Shown piece by piece: positions 1-5,401 of a stretch of DNA of 5,401 bases. Source of the stretch: an uncultured Selenomonadaceae bacterium (GTDB lineage: Bacteria > Bacillota > Negativicutes > Selenomonadales > Selenomonadaceae). The position numbers and the translations under genes are program-made. Position 1 is the stretch's first letter. Each line of letters opens with the position of its first letter. The stretch covers positions 1 to 5,401 of the forward strand of contig CACZOL010000013.1 in NCBI GenBank assembly GCA_902782705.1, given 5' to 3'. The notes below the pieces were generated by a model. It worked only from the letters and a program-made list of their open reading frames with translations. It searched no databases and was not told the origin of the DNA.

Positions 1-290
1 ATCTTTGGGGCAGGGTGCAATTCCCGACCGGCGGTAAGGCTTTGCGAAAATAATCAGAGCCGCAGCCCGCGAGCCGAAAGGCATGATCTGGTGTGATTCC
101 GGAGCCGACAGTGAGGAATCGTAAAGAAAAAAATTGTGCAGAGCGCGCCGAACAAATTTTTATAGGCAAGGCGGAGGAAGGAATCGTAGCGGTGCTACGC
201 TGACTGACGACAACGCGGCCTATGAGAATTTGGGCAAGTGAAATGTGCGATTTATTTCTTGGAGATTCCGTAGTCTGGATGAGAAAAGAT
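1..290 (+). promoter_or_regulatory. FMN riboswitch (RFN element) aptamer with a large insertion in P6
   Basis: This is the FMN-sensing leader of the rib operon. P1 is formed by ATCTTT (1-6) with AAAGAT (285-290). The conserved blocks are easy to read: GGGGCAGGGTG (7-17), TTCCCGACCGGCGGT (21-35), CCCGCGAGCC (66-75), GGAGCCGACAGT (101-112) and AGTCTGGATGAG (272-283). P3 is extended by GGCTTT (38-43) with AGAGCC (56-61). P5 is closed by CTGG/CCGG around 88-102. The usual P6 hairpin is a tiny loop between GAC (107-109) and GTC (273-275). Here that loop holds about 155 extra bases, which is unusual. By the known biology of the family, FMN binding favours termination downstream. The promoter lies outside the window. 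The family call is very secure; whether the element still works with the insertion cannot be seen. Confidence 0.95.
115..269. repeat. Long imperfect palindrome inserted in riboswitch loop L6 (MITE/REP-like candidate)
   Basis: The stretch folds back on itself along almost its whole length. GGAATC (115-120) pairs with GATTCC (264-269). Bases 124-140 pair with 244-260 with one A-A mismatch and a few G-T wobbles. GCC (147-149) pairs with GGC (233-235). Bases 153-167 pair with 218-232 over 15 consecutive positions, two of them wobbles. A perfect 6-bp hairpin, CGTAGC-GGT-GCTACG (185-199), lies at the centre. There is no open frame and no tRNA-like or intron-like signature. The compact double-arm form with a central CGTAGC hairpin resembles short non-autonomous dispersed repeats. 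That identity is inferred from shape, since only one copy lies in this window. It could instead be a lineage-specific elongation of P6. Confidence 0.7.
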
Positions 291-300
291 TGGTTTTTAT

Positions 301-319
301 TTGCATTTTTGTATGCCCC
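301..319 (+). other. Candidate antiterminator strand
   Basis: TTGCA (301-305) is complementary to TGCAA (16-20), and TGCCCC (314-319) is complementary to GGGGCA (7-12). The two pairings are collinear in antiparallel order, so the start of the aptamer (P1/P2 junction) could pair here when FMN is absent. That would occupy the CCCC that begins the terminator stem. Both helices are short and span about 290 nt, so this is a hypothesis drawn from complementarity alone. Confidence 0.4.
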
Positions 320-346
320 GGAGGATTTTTCTTCCGGGGATTTTTA
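316..346 (+). terminator. Intrinsic terminator, expression platform of the FMN riboswitch
   Basis: CCCCGGAGG (316-324) pairs with CTTCCGGGG (331-339) through nine pairs, one of them a G-T wobble, around a six-base AT loop. The stem is followed by ATTTTTATTT. It lies 26 nt after the aptamer and ahead of the ribD ribosome binding site, the usual position for transcriptional attenuation in Bacillota rib leaders. A strong GC stem followed directly by a T tract makes the call secure. Confidence 0.92.
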
Positions 347-358
347 TTTGCGAATTGC

Positions 359-382
359 GGGGTGAGACTGTTGGAAGAGGAG
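359..382 (+). promoter_or_regulatory. ribD ribosome binding site region (ambiguous start)
   Basis: Two Shine-Dalgarno-like stretches are present. GGGGTGA (359-365) lies 5 nt before a TTG at 371. GGAAGAGGAG (373-382) lies 6 nt before an ATG at 389. A further in-frame ATG at 383 is too close to the second site. The purine run at 373-382 also encodes Glu-Glu-Glu if the TTG start is used, so base composition alone does not settle the start. Confidence 0.5.
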
Positions 383-1462
383 ATGTATATGCGCGAGGCG
401 CTACGGCTTGCAGCGCACGGGCGCGGGCGGACGTCGCCGAATCCAATGGTCGGCGCAATCCTCGTACGAGATGGGCGTATTGTCGGCGCGGGCTGGCATC
501 GAAAAGCAGGAACGGAACATGCCGAGATACATGCGCTGCGCATGGCGGGAGAACTGGCGCGAGGGGCGACACTGTATGTAACATTAGAGCCTTGCTCCCA
601 TACGGGTCGTACAGGGCCTTGCGCGAAAGCGGTAATCGAGGCGGGTGTGCGGCGCGTCGTCGCGGCGATGGAAGATCCAAATCCGCTTGTCAGCGGGCGA
701 GGATTTCAGATGCTTCGCGAAGCCGGCGTCGAAGTCGATTGTGGACTTCTGGAACCGGAAGCGCGTCAGCTAAACGAAGCGTTTTTGACATGGGTGACGA
801 AAAAACGTCCGTTTGTCACATTGAAAATGGCAATGACATTGGACGGAAAGACTGCGACGGCAGACGGCGAATCCAAATGGATTACTGGAGAAGAAGCGCG
901 GCTTTACGGGCATGTCTTGCGTGATGAAAACGATGCGATTCTCGTGGGAATCGGCACAGTACTTGCCGATCGTCCGTCATTGACGACGCGGCTGCCGGAG
1001 GGCAACGGAAAGAATCCGCTGCGGATCATTCTCGACAGCAAAGCACGGACGCCGCTTGACGCACCGTTCCTTCATGACGGCGCAGCTTCCGTTTTGATTG
1101 CTACGACGGAGGCGGCGCCAAAGGAAAATGTGGATCGTCTTCGCGGGTTGGGCGCGGAAGTGCTGATTGCAGGTGCGGGACCCACCGTCGATTTGCCTCT
1201 GCTCTTGCAAAGTCTCGGAGAAAGAAAGATATGTTCGCTGCTCGTAGAGGGCGGATCAACGATTCATTTTTCTTTTTTGCGAGAGAAGCTTGCTGACAAG
1301 ATATACGCTTTCATTGCACCGCTGCTTGTCGGCGGAAAAAGCGCGACGTCCGCCGTCGGTGGAGAAGGTTTTTCGCGGCTTGCCGATGCGGCGCGGCTGA
1401 CGAATATAAAAACGGAAATCATTGGCGCAGACCTTTGCGTCAGTGGATATATTGGGAAGTGA
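371..1462 (+). CDS. ribD: Bifunctional riboflavin biosynthesis protein RibD (deaminase/reductase)
   Basis: RibD deaminates the GTP-derived pyrimidine and then reduces its ribosyl side chain with NADPH, two consecutive cytosolic steps. The N-terminal cytidine-deaminase-like domain (about 1-145) has the zinc site H50-A-E52 and C75/C84 within PCSHTGRTGPC. The C-terminal reductase domain (about 146-363) has K152, LDGK (157-160), SKWITG (168-173), the D200-x-P202 loop and VEGGS (292-296). The 363-residue length is normal for the family. I chose the TTG start because it gives MEEEMYMREAL, which matches the N-terminus I recall for Bacillus and E. coli RibD (acidic residues, then Tyr-Met). ATG at 389 has the better-spaced ribosome binding site and is a real alternative, and ATG 383 is possible. 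It is the first gene after the FMN-controlled terminator, and its stop lies 4 nt before ribE. Confidence 0.96.
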   Translation: MEEEMYMREALRLAAHGRGRTSPNPMVGAILVRDGRIVGAGWHRKAGTEHAEIHALRMAGELARGATLYVTLEPCSHTGRTGPCAKAVIEAGVRRVVAAMEDPNPLVSGRGFQMLREAGVEVDCGLLEPEARQLNEAFLTWVTKKRPFVTLKMAMTLDGKTATADGESKWITGEEARLYGHVLRDENDAILVGIGTVLADRPSLTTRLPEGNGKNPLRIILDSKARTPLDAPFLHDGAASVLIATTEAAPKENVDRLRGLGAEVLIAGAGPTVDLPLLLQSLGERKICSLLVEGGSTIHFSFLREKLADKIYAFIAPLLVGGKSATSAVGGEGFSRLADAARLTNIKTEIIGADLCVSGYIGK

Positions 1463-1466
1463 GCGT

Positions 1467-2108
1467 GTGTTTACGGGAATTGTAGAAGAAGTCGGGCGCG
1501 TTCGTGCGATTGGGAACGGACGGATAGAGATTGACGCCGAAAAAGTGACGCAGGAAACGGAGGTCGGCGACAGCATCTCGGTCAACGGCGTTTGTCTGAC
1601 GGTCACGGCCTTCACGAGCGGCGGTTTTACGGCGGATATGATGCCCGTCACGTTGGCGCATACATCTCTTGGAAGTCTTCGGACAGGCGACGGGGTGAAT
1701 TTGGAGCGTGCGCTGACGCTTTCTTCACGGCTCGGCGGCCATATCGTCAGCGGTCATATCGACGGTGTGGGGCGTGTGCAAAGTGTGACGGTGAAAGAGA
1801 AAGCGAGAATCCTTCGGATCGAGGCCGCGCCATCGATTTTACGGTACATCGTGCCGCGCGGATCGGTGGCGCTTGACGGCGTGAGCTTGACGGTAGCGGA
1901 AGTCGACGACAAGAGTTTTTCCGTTTCGCTGATTCCGCATACGCAGCAGGTTACGGCATTGGACGGAAAAAAGGCGGGAGCTTCCGTCAATATCGAAAAC
2001 GACGTCATCGGAAAATATGTGGAAAAATTGCTGTACACGCCGGCACAGTCGGAGAAAACGCAATCCGACGGATTGACGACGGCATTTTTGCAGAAATGCG
2101 GTTTTTGA
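1467..2108 (+). CDS. ribE: Riboflavin synthase, alpha subunit
   Basis: Riboflavin synthase dismutates two molecules of 6,7-dimethyl-8-ribityllumazine into riboflavin and the pyrimidine precursor, the last step of the pathway. The 213-residue protein has the family's two tandem lumazine-binding barrels. The first runs from MFTGIVEEVG, with NGVCLTV (40-46) and DMMPVTL. The second begins around GGHIVSGHIDG (90-100) and carries LDGVSLTV and SLIPHT. The tail IENDVIGKYVEKLL is the usual C-terminal helix for trimer formation. The GTG start is set by the near-universal Met-Phe-Thr-Gly-Ile N-terminus. The frame stays open upstream to an ATG at 1422, but that would add 15 non-homologous residues inside ribD. 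GGAAGTGA at the ribD stop probably serves as the ribosome binding site, suggesting translational coupling. Confidence 0.97.
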   Translation: MFTGIVEEVGRVRAIGNGRIEIDAEKVTQETEVGDSISVNGVCLTVTAFTSGGFTADMMPVTLAHTSLGSLRTGDGVNLERALTLSSRLGGHIVSGHIDGVGRVQSVTVKEKARILRIEAAPSILRYIVPRGSVALDGVSLTVAEVDDKSFSVSLIPHTQQVTALDGKKAGASVNIENDVIGKYVEKLLYTPAQSEKTQSDGLTTAFLQKCGF

Positions 2109-2135
2109 GTTTGTTTTGCGTCAGGAGGGCTAAGA

Positions 2136-3335
2136 GTGAGCTTTGCAAAAGTAGAAGACGCCATCGAGGACATACGACAGGGGAAGATGCTGGTAGTCGT
2201 CGATGATGAAGACAGGGAAAATGAGGGCGACCTGATTATTGCGGCGGACAAGGTGACGCCGGAGGCGGTCAATTTCATGGCGACCTACGCGAAAGGATTG
2301 ATCTGTACGCCGATGGAAGGCGACAGGCTTGACGCTCTCGATATTACACAGATGGTCGCGAATAATACGGACAACCACGAGACGGCCTTTACCGTTTCCG
2401 TGGACGCGGTAACGACGGATACGGGGATTTCCGCCTTTGAACGCTGCCAGACGGTTCAGCTTTTAATCGATCCTTCAGCGAAGCCGTCGAGCTTTCGACG
2501 GCCAGGTCATGTGTTTCCGCTTCGCGCAGTGCCGGGCGGCGTGCTCCGACGGGCCGGACATACGGAGACGACCGTAGATTTGGCAAAATTGGCGGGACTT
2601 TATCCGGCGGGGCTTTGCTGCGAGATCATGGCGGATGACGGACACATGATGCGGACGCCGCAGCTTTTGGAGTTTGCAAAGTCGCATGGACTCAAAATGA
2701 TTACGGTGCAGGATCTGATTGCCTATCGAAAGCGAACGGAAACATTTATCCGTCAAGTTGCGGATGTGGATTTTCCGAGCAAGTATGGTCATTTTCGTAT
2801 CAAAGCATACGAGAGCACGCTGGACGGGAAATGTCATCTTGCCGTCGTCAAGGGTGACGTACATGGAAAAAAGAACGTGATGGTGCGTGTCCATTCAGAA
2901 TGCCTGACCGGCGACGCTCTTGGTTCCATGCGGTGCGACTGCGGAGATCAGCTTGCCACGGCGCTTCGCCGTATCGAAGCCGAAGGCGAGGGCGTCGTGC
3001 TTTATATGCGGCAAGAGGGACGAGGAATCGGTCTCGCGAATAAGATGCGCGCTTACGCGCTGCAAGACCAAGGGAAAGACACGGTGGAAGCAAACGTACT
3101 CCTGGGCTTTGCTCCGGATCTCCGGGACTACGGCATCGGCGCGCAAATTCTTTCTGATCTTGGATTGACGAGCATCCGCCTTTTGACGAACAATCCGGCC
3201 AAGCGCGCAGGATTGGAAGGATACGGACTTTCCATCATCGAGCGGCTGCCGTTGGAAATACATTCCAATCCGTACAATCATCATTATCTTGAAGTGAAAA
3301 AGAATAAAATGGGACATATATTAGAGGAGGAATGA
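2136..3335 (+). CDS. ribBA: Bifunctional DHBP synthase / GTP cyclohydrolase II
   Basis: RibBA supplies both pathway branches: 3,4-dihydroxy-2-butanone 4-phosphate from ribulose 5-phosphate, and the first pyrimidine intermediate from GTP. The N-terminal RibB domain (about 1-200) has the acidic metal-binding loop DDEDRENEGD (23-32), TGISAFER, RPGHVFPLRA (122-131) and RAGHTE (139-144). The C-terminal RibA domain (about 205-399) has the zinc ligands C256, C267 and C269 in ECLTGD and GSMRCDCG, the catalytic stretch RQEGRGIGL (292-300), then DTVEAN, RDYGIGAQIL and TNNP. All the signature residues I know for both domains are present, so both halves are probably active. The length of 399 residues is typical. 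The GTG start has a strong AGGAGGG six nt upstream (2123-2129). The 27-nt gap after ribE shows nothing else. Confidence 0.97.
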   Translation: MSFAKVEDAIEDIRQGKMLVVVDDEDRENEGDLIIAADKVTPEAVNFMATYAKGLICTPMEGDRLDALDITQMVANNTDNHETAFTVSVDAVTTDTGISAFERCQTVQLLIDPSAKPSSFRRPGHVFPLRAVPGGVLRRAGHTETTVDLAKLAGLYPAGLCCEIMADDGHMMRTPQLLEFAKSHGLKMITVQDLIAYRKRTETFIRQVADVDFPSKYGHFRIKAYESTLDGKCHLAVVKGDVHGKKNVMVRVHSECLTGDALGSMRCDCGDQLATALRRIEAEGEGVVLYMRQEGRGIGLANKMRAYALQDQGKDTVEANVLLGFAPDLRDYGIGAQILSDLGLTSIRLLTNNPAKRAGLEGYGLSIIERLPLEIHSNPYNHHYLEVKKNKMGHILEEE

Positions 3336-3339
3336 GAAA

Positions 3340-3807
3340 ATGGCGAATATCATTGAAGGAAACATTACGGCGAAGGGATTGCGGTTTGCGATCGTAGCGT
3401 CGCGTTTCAACGAGTTCATTACGTCGAAGCTGTTGGAGGGTGCGCTGGATATGCTGCGTCGTCATGGCGCTCCGGAAAACGCCGTAGATGTTGTTTGGGT
3501 GCCGGGCGCGTTCGAGATCCCTCTCGCTGCGAAGACGCTCGCCGCAGGCGGCAAATACGATGCGGTCATTTGTGTCGGTGCGGTAATCCGCGGTGCAACG
3601 TCGCATTACGATTACGTTTGCAACGAAGTCTCTAAGGGCGTCGCGCAGGCGGGGCTGGCTACGGGCATCCCCGTAATTTTTGCCGTAGTTACAACGGAGA
3701 ACATCGAACAGGCCGTCGAGCGCGCCGGAACGAAAGCGGGAAATAAAGGCGCGGACGGAGCGATGGCAGCCATGGAGATGGCGAATCTGCTGAAAAAGAT
3801 CGGCTAA
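3340..3807 (+). CDS. ribH: 6,7-dimethyl-8-ribityllumazine synthase (riboflavin synthase beta chain)
   Basis: RibH condenses the ribitylamino-pyrimidine with dihydroxybutanone phosphate to form lumazine, the substrate of RibE. In many bacteria it forms a 60-subunit capsid, which in Bacillus can enclose RibE. The 155-residue protein shows RFNE (22-25), PGAFEIP (55-61), GAVIRGATSHYDYVCNE (80-96) with the catalytic His89, TTENIEQAVERAGTKAGNKG with phosphate-binding R128, and the C-terminal EMANLL. GAGGAGG (3324-3330), inside the last codons of ribBA, is the ribosome binding site 9 nt before the ATG. The two genes are separated by only 4 nt and are probably translationally coupled. Confidence 0.97.
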   Translation: MANIIEGNITAKGLRFAIVASRFNEFITSKLLEGALDMLRRHGAPENAVDVVWVPGAFEIPLAAKTLAAGGKYDAVICVGAVIRGATSHYDYVCNEVSKGVAQAGLATGIPVIFAVVTTENIEQAVERAGTKAGNKGADGAMAAMEMANLLKKIG

Positions 3808-3820
3808 GGGGGCGAATATC

Positions 3821-4381
3821 GTGAAAATCGGCGTTATCAGCGATACCCACGGCTCGGCAGGCTGCTGGGCCATGGCCTATAATAATTTCTTTTGCAACAG
3901 CGACCTGATTTTTCATGCGGGCGACGTTTTGTATCATGGGCCGCGCAACCGCATGACCGACGATTATCGTCCGGCGAAGCTCGCCGAGGCAATCAAGCAA
4001 TGTCCGGTGCCGATTATCGCGGCGCGCGGCAACTGCGATTCCGACGTTGACGCGTCGGTGCTTAGTTTGCCGATGGCGTCTCCTTACGCGTTCGCGTATG
4101 TGAACGGCAAACGCATCGTAATCACACACGGCCATCTCGTGGAAACGCAGGAAGAAAAGTCGGAAATGGCAGCAAGGCTTAAAGCGGACATTTTTATCAG
4201 CGGTCATACGCATGTCCCAGTTCTTGAGCGTATCGGGAAAACGATATTCCTGAATCCCGGCTCTCCTTCGGTTTCAAAGCGTGAAGACGGACGCTCGACG
4301 TTCGCGTTGATGGACGAGCGGAATATTTCCATTCGCGATTTGTATACCGGAGACATCTTAGAAGGGTTGCCGGTGGAGTGA
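3821..4381 (+). CDS. yfcE: YfcE-type metallophosphoesterase
   Basis: This is a compact calcineurin-like phosphoesterase of 186 residues, the size of E. coli YfcE and the archaeal MJ0936 group, which hydrolyse model phosphodiesters with Mn or similar metals. The dinuclear metal motifs are complete and in order: D8-x-H10, GDVLYHGPRN (34-43) with D35, GNCD (70-73), THGH (102-105), GHTH (128-131) and NPGS (145-148). The GDVL-HGPRN and GNCDS-VD stretches are particularly YfcE-like. The GTG start is 13 nt after the ribH stop, with AAGGGGG (3806-3812) as ribosome binding site. The physiological substrate of the family is not settled. Its place directly behind ribH makes an unassigned phosphatase role in flavin metabolism conceivable, but nothing in the sequence proves that. 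Confidence 0.93.
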   Translation: MKIGVISDTHGSAGCWAMAYNNFFCNSDLIFHAGDVLYHGPRNRMTDDYRPAKLAEAIKQCPVPIIAARGNCDSDVDASVLSLPMASPYAFAYVNGKRIVITHGHLVETQEEKSEMAARLKADIFISGHTHVPVLERIGKTIFLNPGSPSVSKREDGRSTFALMDERNISIRDLYTGDILEGLPVE

Positions 4382-4386
4382 AAACG

Positions 4387-5277
4387 ATGGATCATCTTTG
4401 CAAGGCTACGGCGGAAGACGTGCGCGTCTATGCGGCCGTTACGACGGATTTGGTCGAGGAAGCGGCGCGACGGCATTGTTGCGGCGCGTTGGCAACGGCG
4501 GCGCTGGGGCGCGTCATGACGGGTGCGCTTCTTCTTGCGGCGAATTTGAAAAACCGCGAATGCCTGACTGTGAAATTTCAAGGCGACGGCCCTTTGGGGC
4601 AAATTGTGGCGGACGCTTCCGCCGACGGCGCGGCGCGTGGGTATGTCGTTCATCCCGAAGCAGAACTGCCGTTGACGAACGGAAAGCTGTCCGTAGGGCA
4701 GGGTGTAGGACGCGGATTGCTTTCCATTACGCGCTTCACCGGTCTCAAGGAACCGGTCACGGGAACCTGCGATATTTTTTCCGGAGAGATTGCCGAAGAC
4801 TTGACGCGATATCTGTTTCAGTCGGAGCAGACGCCGTCCAGCGTCGGACTTGGCGTACTCGTCGGCGAGAACGGAAAAACAGAGGCTGCAGGCGGTTTCA
4901 TCATACAACCTCTGCCGGACGCATCGGAAGAAACCTTGTCGCGTCTTGAAAAAACCATTGCAACCCTTCGTCCCGTATCCGCGATGGTCAAAGACGGCCT
5001 TTCTGCGGCGGAGATTATCTCCGAAATTTTGTGCGGCTTTTCGGACGTCCATATCCTTTCCGAAACAAAGCTCGCCTTTCGTTGCCAATGTTCGCGAAGC
5101 CGCACCGAAGAAATTTTGTCGACTCTTCGCGACGAAGACTTGGCGCAGCTCGCAGAGGACGGGCAAGCGGAAGTCTGCTGCGAGTTTTGCGGGGAAAAAT
5201 ATCATTTTACGAAAGAAGACTTGCTGGCGATTCGTAATATTCGTGAACGGCTTGCACAAAAAGAGAGACTGCCATGA
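4387..5277 (+). CDS. hslO: 33 kDa chaperonin, redox-regulated chaperone Hsp33
   Basis: Hsp33 is a cytosolic holdase chaperone, activated when oxidants oxidise its zinc-binding cysteines and unfold its C-terminal switch. The N-terminal chaperone core (about 1-225) shows ATAALGR, GDGPLG, VADA, the stretch QTPSSVGLGVLV and AAGGFIIQ. The C-terminal redox switch has C233-Q-C235 and C265-E-F-C268 followed by GEKYHFT. All four zinc ligands are therefore present. Additional cysteines (C5, C31, C32, C264) are not part of that motif. I chose ATG 4387 because it gives MDHLCKA, like the family's MDYLVKA, with GGAG at 4375-4378 as ribosome binding site. A GTG at 4378 overlapping the yfcE stop would add three residues. 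The 296-residue length is typical. The last codons and the stop form the left arm of a terminator. Confidence 0.96.
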   Translation: MDHLCKATAEDVRVYAAVTTDLVEEAARRHCCGALATAALGRVMTGALLLAANLKNRECLTVKFQGDGPLGQIVADASADGAARGYVVHPEAELPLTNGKLSVGQGVGRGLLSITRFTGLKEPVTGTCDIFSGEIAEDLTRYLFQSEQTPSSVGLGVLVGENGKTEAAGGFIIQPLPDASEETLSRLEKTIATLRPVSAMVKDGLSAAEIISEILCGFSDVHILSETKLAFRCQCSRSRTEEILSTLRDEDLAQLAEDGQAEVCCEFCGEKYHFTKEDLLAIRNIRERLAQKERLP

Positions 5278-5309
5278 AGAAATCAATTCCTCATGGCAGT
5301 CTCTTTTTT
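5259..5309. terminator. Bidirectional intrinsic terminator between hslO and rpmB
   Basis: Bases 5259-5277 pair with 5291-5309 over 19 positions, with one G-T wobble and a 13-nt loop. The core is GAGACTGCCATGA against TCATGGCAGTCTC. An A run borders the left arm and a T run the right arm, so the hairpin can terminate the rib/hslO transcript and also rpmB from the opposite side. The hslO stop codon (5275-5277) is inside the left arm. Confidence 0.93.
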
Positions 5310-5317
5310 GTCCTTAA

Positions 5318-5401
5318 TCAGATTGCGCGCTGGACTTTTCCGGAGCGCAGGCAACGCGTGCAGACGTTGACGCGCTTCACCTCGCCGTCCACAATGGCGC
5401 G
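5318..5401 (-). CDS. rpmB: 50S ribosomal protein L28, C-terminal part (5' end beyond window)
   Basis: The - strand reads RAIVDGEVKRVNVCTRCLRSG, then KVQRAI and a TGA stop. This is the C-terminal end of L28, a small protein of the large ribosomal subunit. The VCTRCLRSGKV segment contains the second CxxC pair of the zinc-binding form of L28, found in many Bacillota and other lineages. Only 27 codons are inside the window. The N-terminal CxxC expected in this form lies outside and cannot be checked. The gene converges on hslO, with the shared terminator between them. Confidence 0.93.
   Translation of the reverse strand, partial: RAIVDGEVKRVNVCTRCLRSGKVQRAI

Larger units (their letters stand above)
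294..351 (+). repeat. 11-bp direct repeat flanking the leader terminator
   Basis: TTTTTATTTGC occurs exactly at 294-304 and again at 341-351, on either side of the terminator hairpin. The second copy supplies the terminator's T tract. It may be a small duplication or simply low-complexity AT sequence. No function is evident. Confidence 0.6.

Noticed and set aside
115..269. tRNA, T-box, group I/II intron or small ORF within the leader insertion
   Set aside because: No cloverleaf, T-box bulge or intron domain V-like motif is visible, and there is no open frame with a ribosome binding site. A simple nested palindrome explains the structure.
245..370. Reading ribD from an ATG at 245, about 42 residues upstream of the family start
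   Set aside because: That stretch runs through the riboswitch 3' arm and the terminator hairpin, gives a hydrophobic non-homologous peptide, and lacks a ribosome binding site.
301..924. + strand open frame overlapping ribD in another phase
   Set aside because: Arg- and Gly-rich translation typical of an out-of-frame shadow, with the true ribD motifs in the other frame.
1422..1466. ribE start at the ATG inside ribD
   Set aside because: It adds residues not found in riboflavin synthases. The GTG at 1467 gives the conserved Met-Phe-Thr-Gly-Ile start.
2109..2135. Possible promoter in the ribE-ribBA gap
   Set aside because: At 27 nt it holds a ribosome binding site only; no convincing -35/-10 pair is seen.
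3391..3402. A second CGTAGCG-like motif in ribH as another copy of the leader element
   Set aside because: Only a few bases match and there is no inverted arm; it is coding sequence of a conserved protein.
4378..4386. GTG start of hslO overlapping the yfcE stop
   Set aside because: Possible, but ATG 4387 has a better-placed GGAG and the family-typical Met-Asp-x-Leu N-terminus.
4204..5286. Long open frame (360 codons) on the - strand across hslO and the end of yfcE
   Set aside because: It is antisense to two clear conserved genes, its translation shows no recognisable domain and is rich in Arg/Lys and low-complexity segments, and it would start inside a terminator.

Overview
The window carries one riboflavin (vitamin B2) biosynthesis operon on the + strand, most of its 5' leader, and two housekeeping genes behind it. 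The far right edge holds the 3' end of a convergent ribosomal protein gene on the - strand. Gene order (ribD-ribE-ribBA-ribH), the FMN riboswitch leader, purine-rich Shine-Dalgarno sequences, frequent GTG starts and the zinc-type L28 suggest a Bacillota (Firmicutes) bacterium. The moderate GC content and the YfcE/Hsp33/L28 neighbourhood would fit the Negativicutes (Selenomonas-like), but that placement is an inference, not demonstrated here.

Layout. Bases 1-290 form an FMN (RFN) riboswitch aptamer whose P6 loop is interrupted by an imperfect palindrome of about 155 nt. A strong intrinsic terminator at 316-346 forms the expression platform. ribD (371-1462), ribE (1467-2108), ribBA (2136-3335) and ribH (3340-3807) follow with gaps of 4-27 nt. 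A YfcE-type metallophosphoesterase (3821-4381) begins 13 nt after ribH, and hslO (Hsp33, 4387-5277) begins 5 nt after that. The hslO stop codon lies inside a long bidirectional terminator (about 5259-5309), beyond which the C-terminal end of rpmB (L28) enters from the - strand.

How it works together. RibBA makes both precursors: dihydroxybutanone phosphate from ribulose 5-phosphate, and the pyrimidine from GTP. RibD deaminates and reduces the pyrimidine. An unidentified phosphatase removes its phosphate. RibH condenses the two branches to lumazine, and RibE dismutates lumazine to riboflavin. FMN made from the product should feed back on the leader and stop transcription at 316-346. With no visible promoter or terminator between ribH and hslO, the phosphoesterase and the redox chaperone Hsp33 may be on the same flavin-controlled transcript.

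The genes are ordinary. The least ordinary part is the leader, where a hairpin element resembling a dispersed palindromic repeat (MITE/REP-like) sits in the aptamer loop expected to make the L2-L6 tertiary contact, while the conserved core stays intact.
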